From Alkalimarinus alittae (GTDB taxonomy: Bacteria; Pseudomonadota; Gammaproteobacteria; Pseudomonadales; Oleiphilaceae): DNA of 64,000 nucleotides. Below the pieces are notes generated by a model, which was not told where the DNA came from, ran no database searches, and worked only from the letters and a program-made list of their open reading frames with translations. Made by a program: the position numbers and the translations under genes. Positions 45,088 through 54,860 of the stretch are shown here, piece by piece. Location of the stretch: assembly GCF_026016465.1 (NCBI RefSeq), contig NZ_CP100390.1:558001-622000 (forward strand), given 5' to 3'. Each line of letters opens with the position of its first letter. The stretch's first letter is position 1.

Positions 45088-45802
45088 GCCAGCCCAGCGT
45101 AAACGTATCTTAGTAGTTGAAGACGAACGACACATTGCTGAAGGTATTAGGGTTAATCTCCAGCTGCAAGGCTATGATGTTAAAATTTCCGAGACGGGCC
45201 CTACGGGGTTGAGTGATTGGAAGCACTGGCAGCCTGACTTAGTGGTGCTAGACATTATGTTGCCAGGTATTGATGGTATCTCGGTGTTGAAGAGCATTCG
45301 ACTCGAAGATGAGCGTTTGCCAATACTGATTTTATCTGCAAAAAGTTCGGCAGAAGATCGAGTTAAAGGGTTAGCTAATGGCGTTGATGATTACCTTTCA
45401 AAGCCGTTTAATCTAGATGAATTCTTATTGCGCATAGACCGCCTATTAACGCGAGATAGCTGGTTAAAGCCTGAATCAGCTACTACGTCTGTTGAAGCGC
45501 TTGATAGCTATACTTTTGGTGGTAATAACATCGACTTTAAGCATGCGGTCGCTTTTTGCAAAGGCCAAGAAGTCTCGTTAACTGAGCAAGAGCTACGGCT
45601 GCTCAGAATGTTTATTGCCAATCGTGGTGTGGTGCTCTCGCGTGGCGAGATACTTGAAATTGCATGGGGTTTCTCAAAAAGTTTGACCACTCGAACAGTC
45701 GATAACTTTGTTGCTCGCTTTCGTAAATATTTCGAAGACGATCCTAAACATCCTGAATATTTTAAAAGTAGACGTTCAGTCGGGTACGTGTTTGATCACT
45801 AG
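45080..45802 (+). CDS. OmpR-family response regulator
   Basis: A 240-residue regulator: receiver domain with acidic pocket 'VVEDE', phosphoacceptor Asp58 in 'VVLDIMLPG', and 'ILSAKSS' and 'DYLSKPFN' motifs. A winged-helix DNA-binding domain ('EQELRLLRMFIANRG', 'TRTVDNFVARFRKYFEDD') follows. It is the partner of the overlapping kinase at 44107. Target genes unknown. Confidence 0.93.
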   Translation: MDKPAQRKRILVVEDERHIAEGIRVNLQLQGYDVKISETGPTGLSDWKHWQPDLVVLDIMLPGIDGISVLKSIRLEDERLPILILSAKSSAEDRVKGLANGVDDYLSKPFNLDEFLLRIDRLLTRDSWLKPESATTSVEALDSYTFGGNNIDFKHAVAFCKGQEVSLTEQELRLLRMFIANRGVVLSRGEILEIAWGFSKSLTTRTVDNFVARFRKYFEDDPKHPEYFKSRRSVGYVFDH

Positions 45803-45855
45803 GTAATTAATTTTCCAAAGTCCCTTATTATAGACGCCTTCGTGACTATACCTAT

Positions 45856-45911
45856 TGTCATCCTCGCGTATGCGAGGCGCTATTATTCTCAATAAAATTG
45901 TGGATTCCCGC
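45856..45911. repeat. Intergenic palindromic element of the CCTCGC-GCGAGG type
   Basis: CCTCGC (45862-45867) and GCGAGG (45872-45877) form a hairpin, followed by GGATTCCCGC at 45902. The order 'TGTCATCCTCGCG ... GGATTCCCGC' resembles a widespread small proteobacterial intergenic repeat, here degenerate. It separates two convergent genes and may also act as a terminator. Confidence 0.5.
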
Positions 45912-47402
45912 TTAACTTGGCAAGGGAAGATAAACCCTCACACAAAGTCCTCCCTCTTCAGGAGAGTAAAGCTTCACTTTACCATCGTGTAGATCAACCA
46001 CCTGCTTCACAATCGAGAGCCCTAGCCCATAACCTCCGGTTGACTGAGTACGCGAGTTATCGGCTCTGTAAAAGGGGGTAAATACTTGCCGTATTTCTTC
46101 TTCACTAAGCCCTGGTCCTTGGTCGGTAATTTCGACAATGACGCCGTTGTCTGCCGTTGAAATATCCACTGAGACAATGGCATTTTCGGGGCTGTATTTA
46201 AGGGTGTTGCCGACGATATTCTCAAATGCTCTCGCCAGCAGTGTCCGGTTACCATTAACCACTACAGACTCTAGCCCTTGCTGCATTAGCGTGATCTTTT
46301 TGATGCTGGCTTCGATTTCTGCATCTTCAAGTAGTTCTCTAATTAAGGGCGTTAAATCAACGGGCTCGATAGATAGCTGACTTGCTCCGTCGTTTAACCG
46401 ATTAAGTGTCAGCAGGTTCTCAATAAGTTCGTTAAGTTTATTGTTTTGTGATTCAATTTTATCAAGCAGACTGGCAGAAGAGGGGTTGTCTTCCACAAGC
46501 GTTCTGACGAGATCAATGGCGATACGCTGTCGAGTTAAGGGTGTTCTAATTTCATGAGAAATATCTCTAAGTAACTGCTTTTGTCCGGTGATGGTTTTTT
46601 CTAATTGTTTAGCCATTTCATCAAATGATGTAGCGAGCTGGCCAAGTTCATCTTTTCGATTGCCGATACTACTGCCGACGCGGGTAGATAGTTCCCCCGC
46701 AGCCATTTTTTGGCTTGCCTGCTTGAGGGTAATCACGGGTTTGACCACATGCCGACTTAACCACAGTGATGCAATAAGAATAATGCCAAGGGTGATTAAT
46801 AGGCGTAGCCAGCGGTACTCTTTGGGAGACCTCAGCTCTTTGTGAATATAGGGGGATGGCAATACCTTTAGTTGGTAATGCGCTCCATTGTGCGATATGA
46901 CTGAGATGCGAGTCTTGATTGGAAGGAGGGGCACGTCAAAGTGTTTACGATCCCCGCGTTTTTCAAGGTACTTGTTTGTGCGGTAATGATCATCCTTTTG
47001 GTGGTCATTATCATCTTTGACATCTTTGACATCTTTGACATCTTTGTCCCGGTGCCGACTACTTGCAACCGGTCTGCCTAATTTTTCGCGTTTAAGTACT
47101 CTATCATCACTACTGACAAGGTAAAGCACAGCCCTTATTTCATCGTCCTCATAGATACGCTTATACCATTTGTTGAGCGCTTTTTCGCCTGAGGTTTCGT
47201 AAACCGTTACGCCGTCGTTTGCGAGACTTTCAATTTTGCTTTGAACCTTTTCGGCTTTATGTTCGATATTGCTAATTTGGGAGGTGATGGTGATATTGGC
47301 AATGGTGGTTAATAAGAGCGTGGCCCAAAAGACCCCCATAATCTTTAAAAAGAGTGTATAACGGTTTTTAGTTGAGGGTCTGTTGGTGGGGTGATTATTC
47401 AT
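45912..47402 (-). CDS. cpxA: CpxA-like sensor histidine kinase
   Basis: A 496-residue envelope-stress sensor. TM1 is at about residues 18-40, a periplasmic domain runs to 198, TM2 is at about 199-217, followed by HAMP, HisKA with His283 in 'LLRDISHEIRTPLTRQ', and HATPase with 'NTLKYSPEN', 'DQGPGLSEEE' and 'GYGLGLSIV'. The H-box surroundings and HAMP match CpxA. The periplasmic domain is longer than usual and holds three DVK repeats (residues 121-129) from a 9-base tandem repeat. The gene starts one base after the response regulator stop. Confidence 0.85.
   Translation of the reverse strand: MNNHPTNRPSTKNRYTLFLKIMGVFWATLLLTTIANITITSQISNIEHKAEKVQSKIESLANDGVTVYETSGEKALNKWYKRIYEDDEIRAVLYLVSSDDRVLKREKLGRPVASSRHRDKDVKDVKDVKDDNDHQKDDHYRTNKYLEKRGDRKHFDVPLLPIKTRISVISHNGAHYQLKVLPSPYIHKELRSPKEYRWLRLLITLGIILIASLWLSRHVVKPVITLKQASQKMAAGELSTRVGSSIGNRKDELGQLATSFDEMAKQLEKTITGQKQLLRDISHEIRTPLTRQRIAIDLVRTLVEDNPSSASLLDKIESQNNKLNELIENLLTLNRLNDGASQLSIEPVDLTPLIRELLEDAEIEASIKKITLMQQGLESVVVNGNRTLLARAFENIVGNTLKYSPENAIVSVDISTADNGVIVEITDQGPGLSEEEIRQVFTPFYRADNSRTQSTGGYGLGLSIVKQVVDLHDGKVKLYSPEEGGLCVRVYLPLPS
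47012..47047 (-). repeat. 9-bp in-frame microsatellite in the CpxA-like periplasmic domain
   Basis: Four units of CATCTTTGA (the last ends T instead of A) read as repeated Asp-Val-Lys on the coding strand. Copy number change would alter sensor length without a frameshift. Confidence 0.85.
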
Positions 47403-48119
47403 TTAACGCGATACCTTTTCAGTAACCTGGAATAAATAACCGACACCTCGAATGGTTTTAATACGAGGCTGCCCTTCAGGTGTATCGCCGAGCTTTTTCC
47501 TGAGATTACTAACATGCATATCAATAGCACGGTCATACAGGGTTAGTTTTCTTCCTAGCGCGCGTTGAGTGAGCGCTGCTTTATCAATAACCTCACCTTG
47601 ATGGCTTAATAGTTCAACTAAGATATTATATTCGGCATTGGTGAGTTCAACTTCTTTTGAGTTGAGAAAGACTTGTCTACTCTGAGGTTTCACTTCTATA
47701 TCTTGGGTTGTTAATGAGGCGGGTGTATCATGCTTAGACGCTTCGTGGTCTAACCCTACACGTCTTAGAATCGCTTTAATACGTGCGATCAATTCACGCG
47801 GGTTAAAGGGTTTAGGCAGGTAGTCATCTGCGCCCATTTCAAACCCCACAATTCGGTCTATATCATCACCTCTAGCGGTCAGCATTAATACAGGGGTGTT
47901 TTTGGATTTACGAAGCTCACGCAGCACCTCTAGACCGTCTCGCCCAGGTAACATGATATCGAGTATCAGTAAGTCAAACGTCTGTAGCTGCGCTTTATCT
48001 AAGCCATCATTACCATCAAAGGCGCAGGTGATATTAAAACCTTCTTTAGATAATAACGTCACTAATAGTTCACTGATTTCTGAATCATCTTCAACCAATA
48101 ATAGGTGCGGTGAGTTCAT
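47403..48119 (-). CDS. cpxR: CpxR-like response regulator
   Basis: A 238-residue OmpR-family regulator: acidic pocket 'VEDDSE', Asp54 in 'LLILDIMLPG', then 'MLTARGDDIDRIVGFEMGADD' and 'YLPKPFNPREL', all closely like E. coli CpxR. The DNA-binding domain includes 'YDRAIDMHVSNLRKKLG' and 'IKTIRGVGYLF'. It heads the cpxR-cpxA operon and is divergent from a Spy/CpxP-type gene, which fits the Cpx regulon. Confidence 0.9.
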   Translation of the reverse strand: MNSPHLLLVEDDSEISELLVTLLSKEGFNITCAFDGNDGLDKAQLQTFDLLILDIMLPGRDGLEVLRELRKSKNTPVLMLTARGDDIDRIVGFEMGADDYLPKPFNPRELIARIKAILRRVGLDHEASKHDTPASLTTQDIEVKPQSRQVFLNSKEVELTNAEYNILVELLSHQGEVIDKAALTQRALGRKLTLYDRAIDMHVSNLRKKLGDTPEGQPRIKTIRGVGYLFQVTEKVSR

Positions 48120-48233
48120 TATAATTTCATCACGTAATAATTGTTTGGTCTCGTCATCCTCGGGAATACGGAGGCCATGCTTTTAATCTTTTATGGATAA
48201 ACACACGCTTGATTCTAGCATAGAGATAAATCT

Positions 48234-48307
48234 GTAAAGGTGGTTACTCGCTATCTTTACATCTTCTTTACACCTCCCAAACGTTGCTTTACATCCTGCT
48301 TGGTAAA
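48234..48307. promoter_or_regulatory. Cluster of GTAAA/TTTAC pentamers (putative CpxR boxes)
   Basis: TTTAC at 48256-48260 and 48267-48271 are spaced by 6 bases (GTAAA-N6-GTAAA on the minus strand), close to the CpxR consensus. Further pentamers lie at 48234-48238, 48288-48292 and 48303-48307. The cluster lies between the divergent cpxR and spy/cpxP-like genes. Confidence 0.6.
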
Positions 48308-48394
48308 CTCGCCTTGTGTTCATAGTTAAGCGTTCGAAGCGACAAGCGCTTCGCATGTGACAAACAATAGAGATAAATAAGGTAGGAATTACAT

Positions 48395-48895
48395 ATGAAA
48401 ACACTGATGACCAATAAAAGAACTCGAATGGCGCTCGTTGTACCTACAATCATCGCGGCGGGTTTGTTTACTATAGGCACTGCAAATGCTGAATCGGGAT
48501 GGTTTGGAAAAGATAAGCACGAATGCAGTGAAAAATATGAGAAAAAAATGGAGCGTCTATCAGATAAGCTGGATATGACGGACGAGCAGGAAACCCAACT
48601 GAAGGCGATTTTAACGCGCGCTAAAGAGGACGGTAAAACGAATAAGATGGCTCGTCGGGGGATGCGTCAGGAGATGTTGTCGATAACTCCTGATGACCCA
48701 GAATACCATGCTAAAGCTGAAAAACATGCCGATGCTGCTGCTGCGCAGTTGAAAACTAAAATACTGAAGTCAGCGGAGGTTAGAAAAGAGATTTATGCCA
48801 TCTTAACCGATGAGCAAAAACAGAAAATGCAGCGGATGATGGAAAAACGCATGAAGAAAGGGGAAGGACGACGAGATAAGGGAGAGGATGATTAA
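48395..48895 (+). CDS. Spy/CpxP family periplasmic protein
   Basis: A 166-residue periplasmic helical protein. A signal peptide ends at 'GTANA' (about residue 32). The mature part is highly charged and contains two LTxxQ-like motifs ('MTDEQETQL' and 'LTDEQKQKM'), the hallmark of CpxP/Spy. CpxP inhibits CpxA and Spy is a chaperone; which role applies is not clear. It is divergent from cpxR behind several GTAAA boxes, so it is probably induced by the Cpx pathway. Confidence 0.88.
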   Translation: MKTLMTNKRTRMALVVPTIIAAGLFTIGTANAESGWFGKDKHECSEKYEKKMERLSDKLDMTDEQETQLKAILTRAKEDGKTNKMARRGMRQEMLSITPDDPEYHAKAEKHADAAAAQLKTKILKSAEVRKEIYAILTDEQKQKMQRMMEKRMKKGEGRRDKGEDD

Positions 48896-49051
48896 GGCCG
48901 TTACTATTATCTTCCATCGTTAACCAGAATTAAATTTAACGGAATGTGATTGAATAAAAAATCGCACTAACGTGTCAGACCCTGCTAGGTATTTTATTGT
49001 AGGCGCTGCTCTTAGCTGCGGTTTTTTGGGTACGTAGATGCAATAAATACT

Positions 49052-52000
49052 TCAATTTTTTAAATTCGCCTCGTTAAGTGTTTCCATCTCTTGCTTGGTC
49101 TTTTGAAAAATATCAGAGAGGTTGTCGGCGTCAGCTTTCCAGTTTTGGGTGTTACCTTTTTCGTAAAGGGATTCAAGGGATTCTGCAAGAGATGAAAGCT
49201 GTTCTGCGCCTAATGCGGCACTACTCGACTTAAGGCTGTGAACGGCGATGATCATCGTGTCTATATCGCCTTTCTCGCCTGCTTCTTTTAAGCCTACTAT
49301 TAGTGCATCGCTTTCCATCAAATAAGCAGAAAAAATGGACTGAAAATGTGTTTTAAGCTGAGCCCGCATCTTATTAAATCGCTCTTCCGAAACCATTAAG
49401 CCTTTATCTTCCACTGTGTTTTCCTCGATTTTAGGCGTTAAATGGGAGGGCGATTCCGAAGGTTCTATTTCTTGGCCTAGCCAGTGGCTGAGCTTCCTAA
49501 CTAGCTCATCTTGTTCAATAGGTTTACCCACAAAATCATCCATACCGGCTTCTTTACAGCTTTGTTGATCGCTTGCCATCACATTGGCTGTTAGGGCAAT
49601 GATAGGTGTGTGCCTGTTGCCGGTCTCTTGCAACCTGATTTTTCGCGTCGCTTCAAAGCCATCCATGATTGGCATTAAACAGTCCATCAAAATTAAGTCA
49701 TAGAAACTTGTTTTATGTCGGTCTATGGCAACTAAACCATTTTCAGCAACATCCACTTCAAGCCCCAGTTGATTCAAAAAGCCTTTGGCGACCTCTTGGT
49801 TGACGAGGTTATCTTCAACTAGTAGGACTTTTCCATTGAGTTTAATATCAACAGTTGAACAACCCCGATGGTTATTGACTTCATATTGCGAACGGGGTTT
49901 GAGCAATAACGTTTCGTTGTTTTTATCAAGTGCAATTTCGAGTGCGTTCTTAAGTGTTTTTGAGCTGTATGGCTTGCTTAGGCAAATTGAAATGCCTGCT
50001 TTATGTAGCGCCTTTGGGCTGTTTTCGTCTGTTGCTGACGTAAGCATGATTTGGGGGAGTTTGTAGTTATCGTTAATTTCTTTGCCGAGTGTTAATCCAT
50101 CACAGTCTGGCATCATGTAATCAAGCAGCACTAACTGAAAGGGGTCTTTAATTTTAATGGCGTGTTCTAATGCGGCTATCGACTGTTGGCGGTTGGTGGC
50201 AGTAACGGTAATAAGCCCCCAGTATTGAAGTAGGTCTTCTAGAATCACGCAATTAATATGGTTGTCGTCAATGATTAATACCTTAACATTATCTATATTA
50301 GCGCGTGTAAATTGTGAAGGGCTTTGGCTGGGGGGGAGGGGTAACTTAAACCAAAATGTAGTGCCTTGACCTGCTTCGCTATTAACACCAATAGTGCCGT
50401 TCATTAACGTTATGATACGCTTACTAATGGTTAATCCTAACCCTGTTCCGCCATAACGGCGGGTGGTTGATGCGTCGGCTTGCGTGAACGCCTCAAACAA
50501 ACTTTCTTGTTGCTCTTTAGATATACCAATGCCTGAGTCAATTATTTCAATGCTAAGGGGCAGGTGCTGGCTATCATCGTAGCGAATATTAAGTTGAATG
50601 TAGCCTTCTTCAGTGAACTTTATGGCGTTGCCAATTAGATTGATTAAAACCTGACGGATACGCCCTGGGTCACCTTTGAAATGACGAGGACAATGAATAT
50701 CGTAGTTAAATATTAACTCCAGCCCTTTTTGCTCTGCGGTGGCAACCAACAGATGCAATGCATCATGGGCGATATGCTCTAAGTCAAACTCGATGGGCTC
50801 TAACTCCAATTTTCCAGACTCAATCTTAGAGAAGTCGAGAATATCGTTAATAATGCCGAGTAGCGCCTGACCTGATTGGTTGATAGTGCGGAGGTAGTAT
50901 CGCTGTTGTTCGGTTAGCTCACTATTATCTAATAGCTGTGCCATACCTAAAACACCATTCATTGGTGTACGGATTTCATGACTCATGGTTGCCATAAACT
51001 GACTTTTAGCGATAGACGCCGCTTCGGCTTTATACATCGATTCAGCGAGCTCTGCTGTTCGGCTTTTAACCCGTTGCTCTAATGTTTCTGCAAGCTGAGA
51101 TACTGCACGTGCATTTTCATTTGCTTCTTGAGTTTGGTGTTGTAGTTTCTCAATGAGTGACTCAAAGGCGTCAACCATGGTTTTAACTTCGCCTTTTGCA
51201 TTAGGTATTTTTAATGTTGAGCGGTCGTAGCCTGCGGTAATCAGCTTGGCTTGCCGAGTAAGAATAGATATTGGCTTAAGTTGGCGGCGTGTGAATAATG
51301 CAATGGCGAGGCCCGATAGCAGTATCGCTAGAATCGACACATAGATAGATTGGGTTTTGAAAGCCTGAATAGGTTTTAGTACGGCTTCTTCTGGTTGCGT
51401 AATAACCAAGCCTAGGAACCGATGCGGGTCATCATTGGCATAAAGAATTTTCCCTGTGATGTGTAGTTCACTGTGCTGATCAAATGAGGGTTTAGGCTTC
51501 TGAGTTTCTGATAAGGCTTGCCAAACCCAAGGCTCATCGATTTTTACATCTTGAGTGTCTGGGTTGCGTTCAAATGCCCAACGTCTACGTTTATCTGGAT
51601 GATGAATATATTGACCTTGGCTGTTAACCAGTAAGGTTTTGTCTGAACCTGTATTATTTAATGTACTGAGTAACGTTGAGGCATCTGTATTGATGACAAT
51701 TAACGCTTTAGGTGTGTGTCTAAAGCTTGTGGCTTGGTGCCTGCTTTCTAGCATTGATATCAGTTCTTCAAGCGTGTTTTTAAAATGCCTTTTTTGTTGC
51801 CAGTACTGCTTGCTGATAATTCGTTGGGTTGCGTCAATCAGTAATCCGCGGCGAACATAATCAATAACCAAGCTCTCAGACTGTTGTAGATCGGTATGCG
51901 TCAACTTAAGTTCATTAAGGGTTACCGCGTCTTCAACTGCAGTGAATTGATCCATTTGGCTGAGGAAGTCGTTCAAATTTGAGATTGTTTGGCTGTAGCG

Positions 52001-52780
52001 GTTGTGCCAAGCTAGGTTGCCTGACTGTGCTATTCGCATCGAGGTGAGTGTTCGGATTTGATCGAAACGGCGCAATTGTTCGGCTAGCTCTAATACCTCT
52101 GTATTGCTACCTGAGGAAAATTTATTGGCATCAAAATAAACGGGGGATACGATTCTCTGCGTCGGTTGGTAGGGGGTGACTATTTGACCATTTTCACGAT
52201 TTAAGGTGATATCTGAAATATAAATCTCACCGTTTTTTAGAGATCGGCCCTTCTTAAAATAGTCTCTATTACTTTTGTTTTGCAGTTCATCGCCTCTTAC
52301 CCGTTCTGGCATAAACGCTTCGCGATCGCGATTTACCCTAACAAGCTCCATGCCGTTTTCTGCGTTTATAAGTCGAACTTGCAAGTAGTTTTTGGATTGA
52401 ATCAACCGAGTGAACTGTTCTTCTAAGTAACGCCTCCAGCCCTCTATTTCGACTAATTTAGTGTTTGTTGTGGCTTGATTATCGTTACCTTTAGGAGGGG
52501 CGAGCGTGAATAAAAAGCCCTGTACAATTGCAGCGTCTGCAAGTTGCTCTGCTTGCTCTCGGGCTTGGTCTATTTCCCCTGTGATTCTCTCAATTTCAAG
52601 CGATAAAGTGCCCTCCATCTTACTTAAAGTAGAGCTTAGTAATAGTTCCTTTGCGTTTTTGTAAACTAGCCAGTCTGACAATGAGACAGCTAACGCAAGT
52701 ATAGTAGAAGCCATCAAAACGATTTTAAGCGTTATTGATAAGCTTTTATTTACCCTGTGCTTTGGCAATCGAGAAACCAC
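49052..52780 (-). CDS. BarA-type hybrid sensor histidine kinase with two receivers and Hpt
   Basis: A 1,242-residue phosphorelay protein. TM1 is at about residues 17-37, a long periplasmic sensor (about 430 residues) follows, and TM2 is at about 478-496. HAMP runs to about 555, HisKA has 'FMATMSHEIRTPMNG', HATPase has 'NLIGNAIKFTEEG', 'DSGIGIS' and 'GGTGLGLTIS'. REC1 ('LIIDDNHIN', 'LLDYMMPDCDG') and REC2 ('LVEDNLVNQE', 'ILMDCLMPIMDG') follow, and a C-terminal Hpt carries the His in 'VHSLKSSSAALG'. All phosphotransfer residues are present, so it can run a complete relay to an unlinked response regulator. No regulator gene adjoins it. Confidence 0.93.
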   Translation of the reverse strand: MVSRLPKHRVNKSLSITLKIVLMASTILALAVSLSDWLVYKNAKELLLSSTLSKMEGTLSLEIERITGEIDQAREQAEQLADAAIVQGFLFTLAPPKGNDNQATTNTKLVEIEGWRRYLEEQFTRLIQSKNYLQVRLINAENGMELVRVNRDREAFMPERVRGDELQNKSNRDYFKKGRSLKNGEIYISDITLNRENGQIVTPYQPTQRIVSPVYFDANKFSSGSNTEVLELAEQLRRFDQIRTLTSMRIAQSGNLAWHNRYSQTISNLNDFLSQMDQFTAVEDAVTLNELKLTHTDLQQSESLVIDYVRRGLLIDATQRIISKQYWQQKRHFKNTLEELISMLESRHQATSFRHTPKALIVINTDASTLLSTLNNTGSDKTLLVNSQGQYIHHPDKRRRWAFERNPDTQDVKIDEPWVWQALSETQKPKPSFDQHSELHITGKILYANDDPHRFLGLVITQPEEAVLKPIQAFKTQSIYVSILAILLSGLAIALFTRRQLKPISILTRQAKLITAGYDRSTLKIPNAKGEVKTMVDAFESLIEKLQHQTQEANENARAVSQLAETLEQRVKSRTAELAESMYKAEAASIAKSQFMATMSHEIRTPMNGVLGMAQLLDNSELTEQQRYYLRTINQSGQALLGIINDILDFSKIESGKLELEPIEFDLEHIAHDALHLLVATAEQKGLELIFNYDIHCPRHFKGDPGRIRQVLINLIGNAIKFTEEGYIQLNIRYDDSQHLPLSIEIIDSGIGISKEQQESLFEAFTQADASTTRRYGGTGLGLTISKRIITLMNGTIGVNSEAGQGTTFWFKLPLPPSQSPSQFTRANIDNVKVLIIDDNHINCVILEDLLQYWGLITVTATNRQQSIAALEHAIKIKDPFQLVLLDYMMPDCDGLTLGKEINDNYKLPQIMLTSATDENSPKALHKAGISICLSKPYSSKTLKNALEIALDKNNETLLLKPRSQYEVNNHRGCSTVDIKLNGKVLLVEDNLVNQEVAKGFLNQLGLEVDVAENGLVAIDRHKTSFYDLILMDCLMPIMDGFEATRKIRLQETGNRHTPIIALTANVMASDQQSCKEAGMDDFVGKPIEQDELVRKLSHWLGQEIEPSESPSHLTPKIEENTVEDKGLMVSEERFNKMRAQLKTHFQSIFSAYLMESDALIVGLKEAGEKGDIDTMIIAVHSLKSSSAALGAEQLSSLAESLESLYEKGNTQNWKADADNLSDIFQKTKQEMETLNEANLKN

Positions 52781-52880
52781 ATATAAGTTATATGAATGTG
52801 ATGGTGTTTTGAGCGCTATCTATATATAACTATAGTTCAAAATACAAACATTGAAGGGGAAATATGTAGGGTTTGAAAGA

Positions 52881-52917
52881 AAAACCCTAGCACTACCAAA
52901 CGGGTAGCAGTAGGGTC
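52881..52917 (-). terminator. Rho-independent terminator of the trp operon
   Basis: On the minus strand the sequence ACCCTACTGCTACCC pairs imperfectly with the GGTAGTGCTAGGGT segment (outer arms 52884-52889 and 52911-52916) and is followed by TTTTTCTTT. It lies just after trpC. Confidence 0.8.
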
Positions 52918-52941
52918 TAAGTAATTAACAGAGAACGAAAA

Positions 52942-53760
52942 CTAGAAGAAAAGTTCAGATAGCTTTTGCCCTGGGTCATCGGCGCGCATAAATGACTCGC
53001 CTACTAAAAAACTGTTGACATGATGTTGCTGCATTTGTTGAACATCTAAAGCGCTATTAATGCCGCTTTCTGTCACTACAATACGGTTTTCTGGGATGCT
53101 TTTTAGTAATTCGAACGTGGTATTCAGTGACACGTCAAAAGAGTGTAAGTCTCGATTATTGATGCCGAGTAGTTTGGTATTGAGGGTTAAAGCACTTTCG
53201 AGCTCTTGGGCGTTGTGCACTTCAACTAATACATCGAGACCGACCTCTTTGGCAAGGCCTGCGAGGTCTTGCATTTGACCAGTGCTGAGGCAAGCTGCAA
53301 TTAATAGAATGCAATCACCGCCAATGACTCTGCTTTCAAAAATCTGGTATGGGTCAACCATAAAGTCTTTTCGAATCACCGGGAGAGAGCAGGCATTGCG
53401 CGCTTGCTTGAGGTAGTCTTCATGCCCCTGAAAAAAATCATGATCGGTGAGCACCGATAAGCACGCAGCGCCTGCTGTCTCATAGCTTACCGCAATCTCA
53501 GCGGGGATGAAATTTTCGCGAATCACCCCTTTGCTCGGTGAGGCTTTTTTTATTTCTGCAATAACGGCAGGCTTGCCCGCGCTTATTTTGGTAGCGATAG
53601 CCTCTACGAAACCTCGTGTTGGAGGTTGATCAAACGCCATTGCCTTGCAGTTTGCCAGTGATAGAATCTTCTGGCGTTCTCCAACTTCTTGCCATTTACG
53701 CTCAACGATGGTTTTCAAAATTGTTGGCGTAGAGGCGGGTATCGTATCAGTGGTGTTCAT
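52942..53760 (-). CDS. trpC: Indole-3-glycerol phosphate synthase
   Basis: TrpC closes the indole ring: CdRP to indole-3-glycerol phosphate, the fourth step from chorismate to tryptophan. The protein is 272 residues and monofunctional (no fused TrpF). Catalytic segments are '[11 protein letters not shown]', '[10 protein letters not shown]', '[14 protein letters not shown]', 'LVEVHNAQE', '[10 protein letters not shown]' and 'TESGIN'. The gene begins 16 bases after trpD and ends at a terminator. Confidence 0.97.
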   Translation of the reverse strand: MNTTDTIPASTPTILKTIVERKWQEVGERQKILSLANCKAMAFDQPPTRGFVEAIATKISAGKPAVIAEIKKASPSKGVIRENFIPAEIAVSYETAGAACLSVLTDHDFFQGHEDYLKQARNACSLPVIRKDFMVDPYQIFESRVIGGDCILLIAACLSTGQMQDLAGLAKEVGLDVLVEVHNAQELESALTLNTKLLGINNRDLHSFDVSLNTTFELLKSIPENRIVVTESGINSALDVQQMQQHHVNSFLVGESFMRADDPGQKLSELFF

Positions 53761-53776
53761 GACAGAATTAAGCTCT

Positions 53777-54811
53777 TTAGTCTTTTAGCAGTGTGGTGAA
53801 ACTTGCTAAGTCATTAATTTTTGCCAGTGCTAGGCCACTTCCAATGGCGTCTGCCGCCATGGCGATGCCGTCTTCTAGCGTGTCTGCTAGATCTGATACA
53901 TAAATGGCTGCACCCGCATTGAGTGTGATGATATCACGCGCATTGTTGGCTTTGTCTGAATGGTCTTTGCCTAACGCCGCTTTGATTAGCGCGAGGCTCT
54001 CTTGCGCGTTTTCAACGGTTAATCCAATAAGGCTTTTACTTTGAATATCAAAGTCTTCTGGTGTAATTGTATATTCAGTAATGTCGCCATTTTTCAGTTC
54101 GGCTATATAGGTTTTATTGGCAATACTGATTTCATCAAGCCCGTCGGCTGAATGAACAATTAGCACATGCTCGCTGCCTAAGCGCTTAAGCACTTCAGCC
54201 ATAGGGCGGCAAAGCGCTTGACTAAACACGCCAATGACCTGGTTTTTAACGCCTGCGGGGTTTGTCATTGGGCCAAGCATATTGAAAATAGTTCTTAAAC
54301 CCATTTCTTTACGCGGACCGATAGCATGCTTCATTGCGCTGTGGTGGCCGGGTGCGAACATAAAGCCAAGTCCAATTTCATCGACACAACGCGCCACTTG
54401 CTCAGCGGTAATATTAAGATTAATACCTGCGGCTTCAAGCACATCGGCACTGCCAGTGCTGCTGCTAACGCCGCGGTTACCATGTTTAGCGACTTGCGCG
54501 CCGGCGGCCGCAACAACAAAGGCACTAGCGGTTGATACGTTAAATAAGTTAGAGCCATCCCCGCCTGTTCCGCAGGTATCAACAAGGTATTCGCCTTTAA
54601 TATCAACTTGGGTGGCAAGCTCTCTCATGACTTGAGCTGCGCCGGTTATTTCGTCGATACTTTCGCCTTTCATGCGAAGGCCGACTAAAAAGCCGCCTAT
54701 TTGTGAGTCTGTTGTTTGCCCTGTCATGATTTCGCGCATGACAGTCTGCATCTCTTCAGTTGAGAGGTCTCTGCGATCGACAACCGCTTTAAGTGCAGCT
54801 TTGATATCCAT
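53777..54811 (-). CDS. trpD: Anthranilate phosphoribosyltransferase
   Basis: TrpD transfers the phosphoribosyl group of PRPP to anthranilate. It has 344 residues. The PRPP/anthranilate-binding '[17 protein letters not shown]' glycine-rich loop, '[18 protein letters not shown]' and 'GPMTNPAG' are all present. It lies 49 bases after trpG and 16 before trpC; the trpG-D-C order is as in pseudomonads, where trpG is separate from trpD. Confidence 0.97.
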   Translation of the reverse strand: MDIKAALKAVVDRRDLSTEEMQTVMREIMTGQTTDSQIGGFLVGLRMKGESIDEITGAAQVMRELATQVDIKGEYLVDTCGTGGDGSNLFNVSTASAFVVAAAGAQVAKHGNRGVSSSTGSADVLEAAGINLNITAEQVARCVDEIGLGFMFAPGHHSAMKHAIGPRKEMGLRTIFNMLGPMTNPAGVKNQVIGVFSQALCRPMAEVLKRLGSEHVLIVHSADGLDEISIANKTYIAELKNGDITEYTITPEDFDIQSKSLIGLTVENAQESLALIKAALGKDHSDKANNARDIITLNAGAAIYVSDLADTLEDGIAMAADAIGSGLALAKINDLASFTTLLKD

Positions 54812-54860
54812 AGAGGTTCCTTTATCTATTCTTTTTTTAATTCTTGTGTTGTTTTAGACA

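Noticed and set aside
48896..49051. Small gene or RNA between the Spy-like gene and the hybrid kinase
   Set aside because: No convincing frame, hairpin or promoter was seen.
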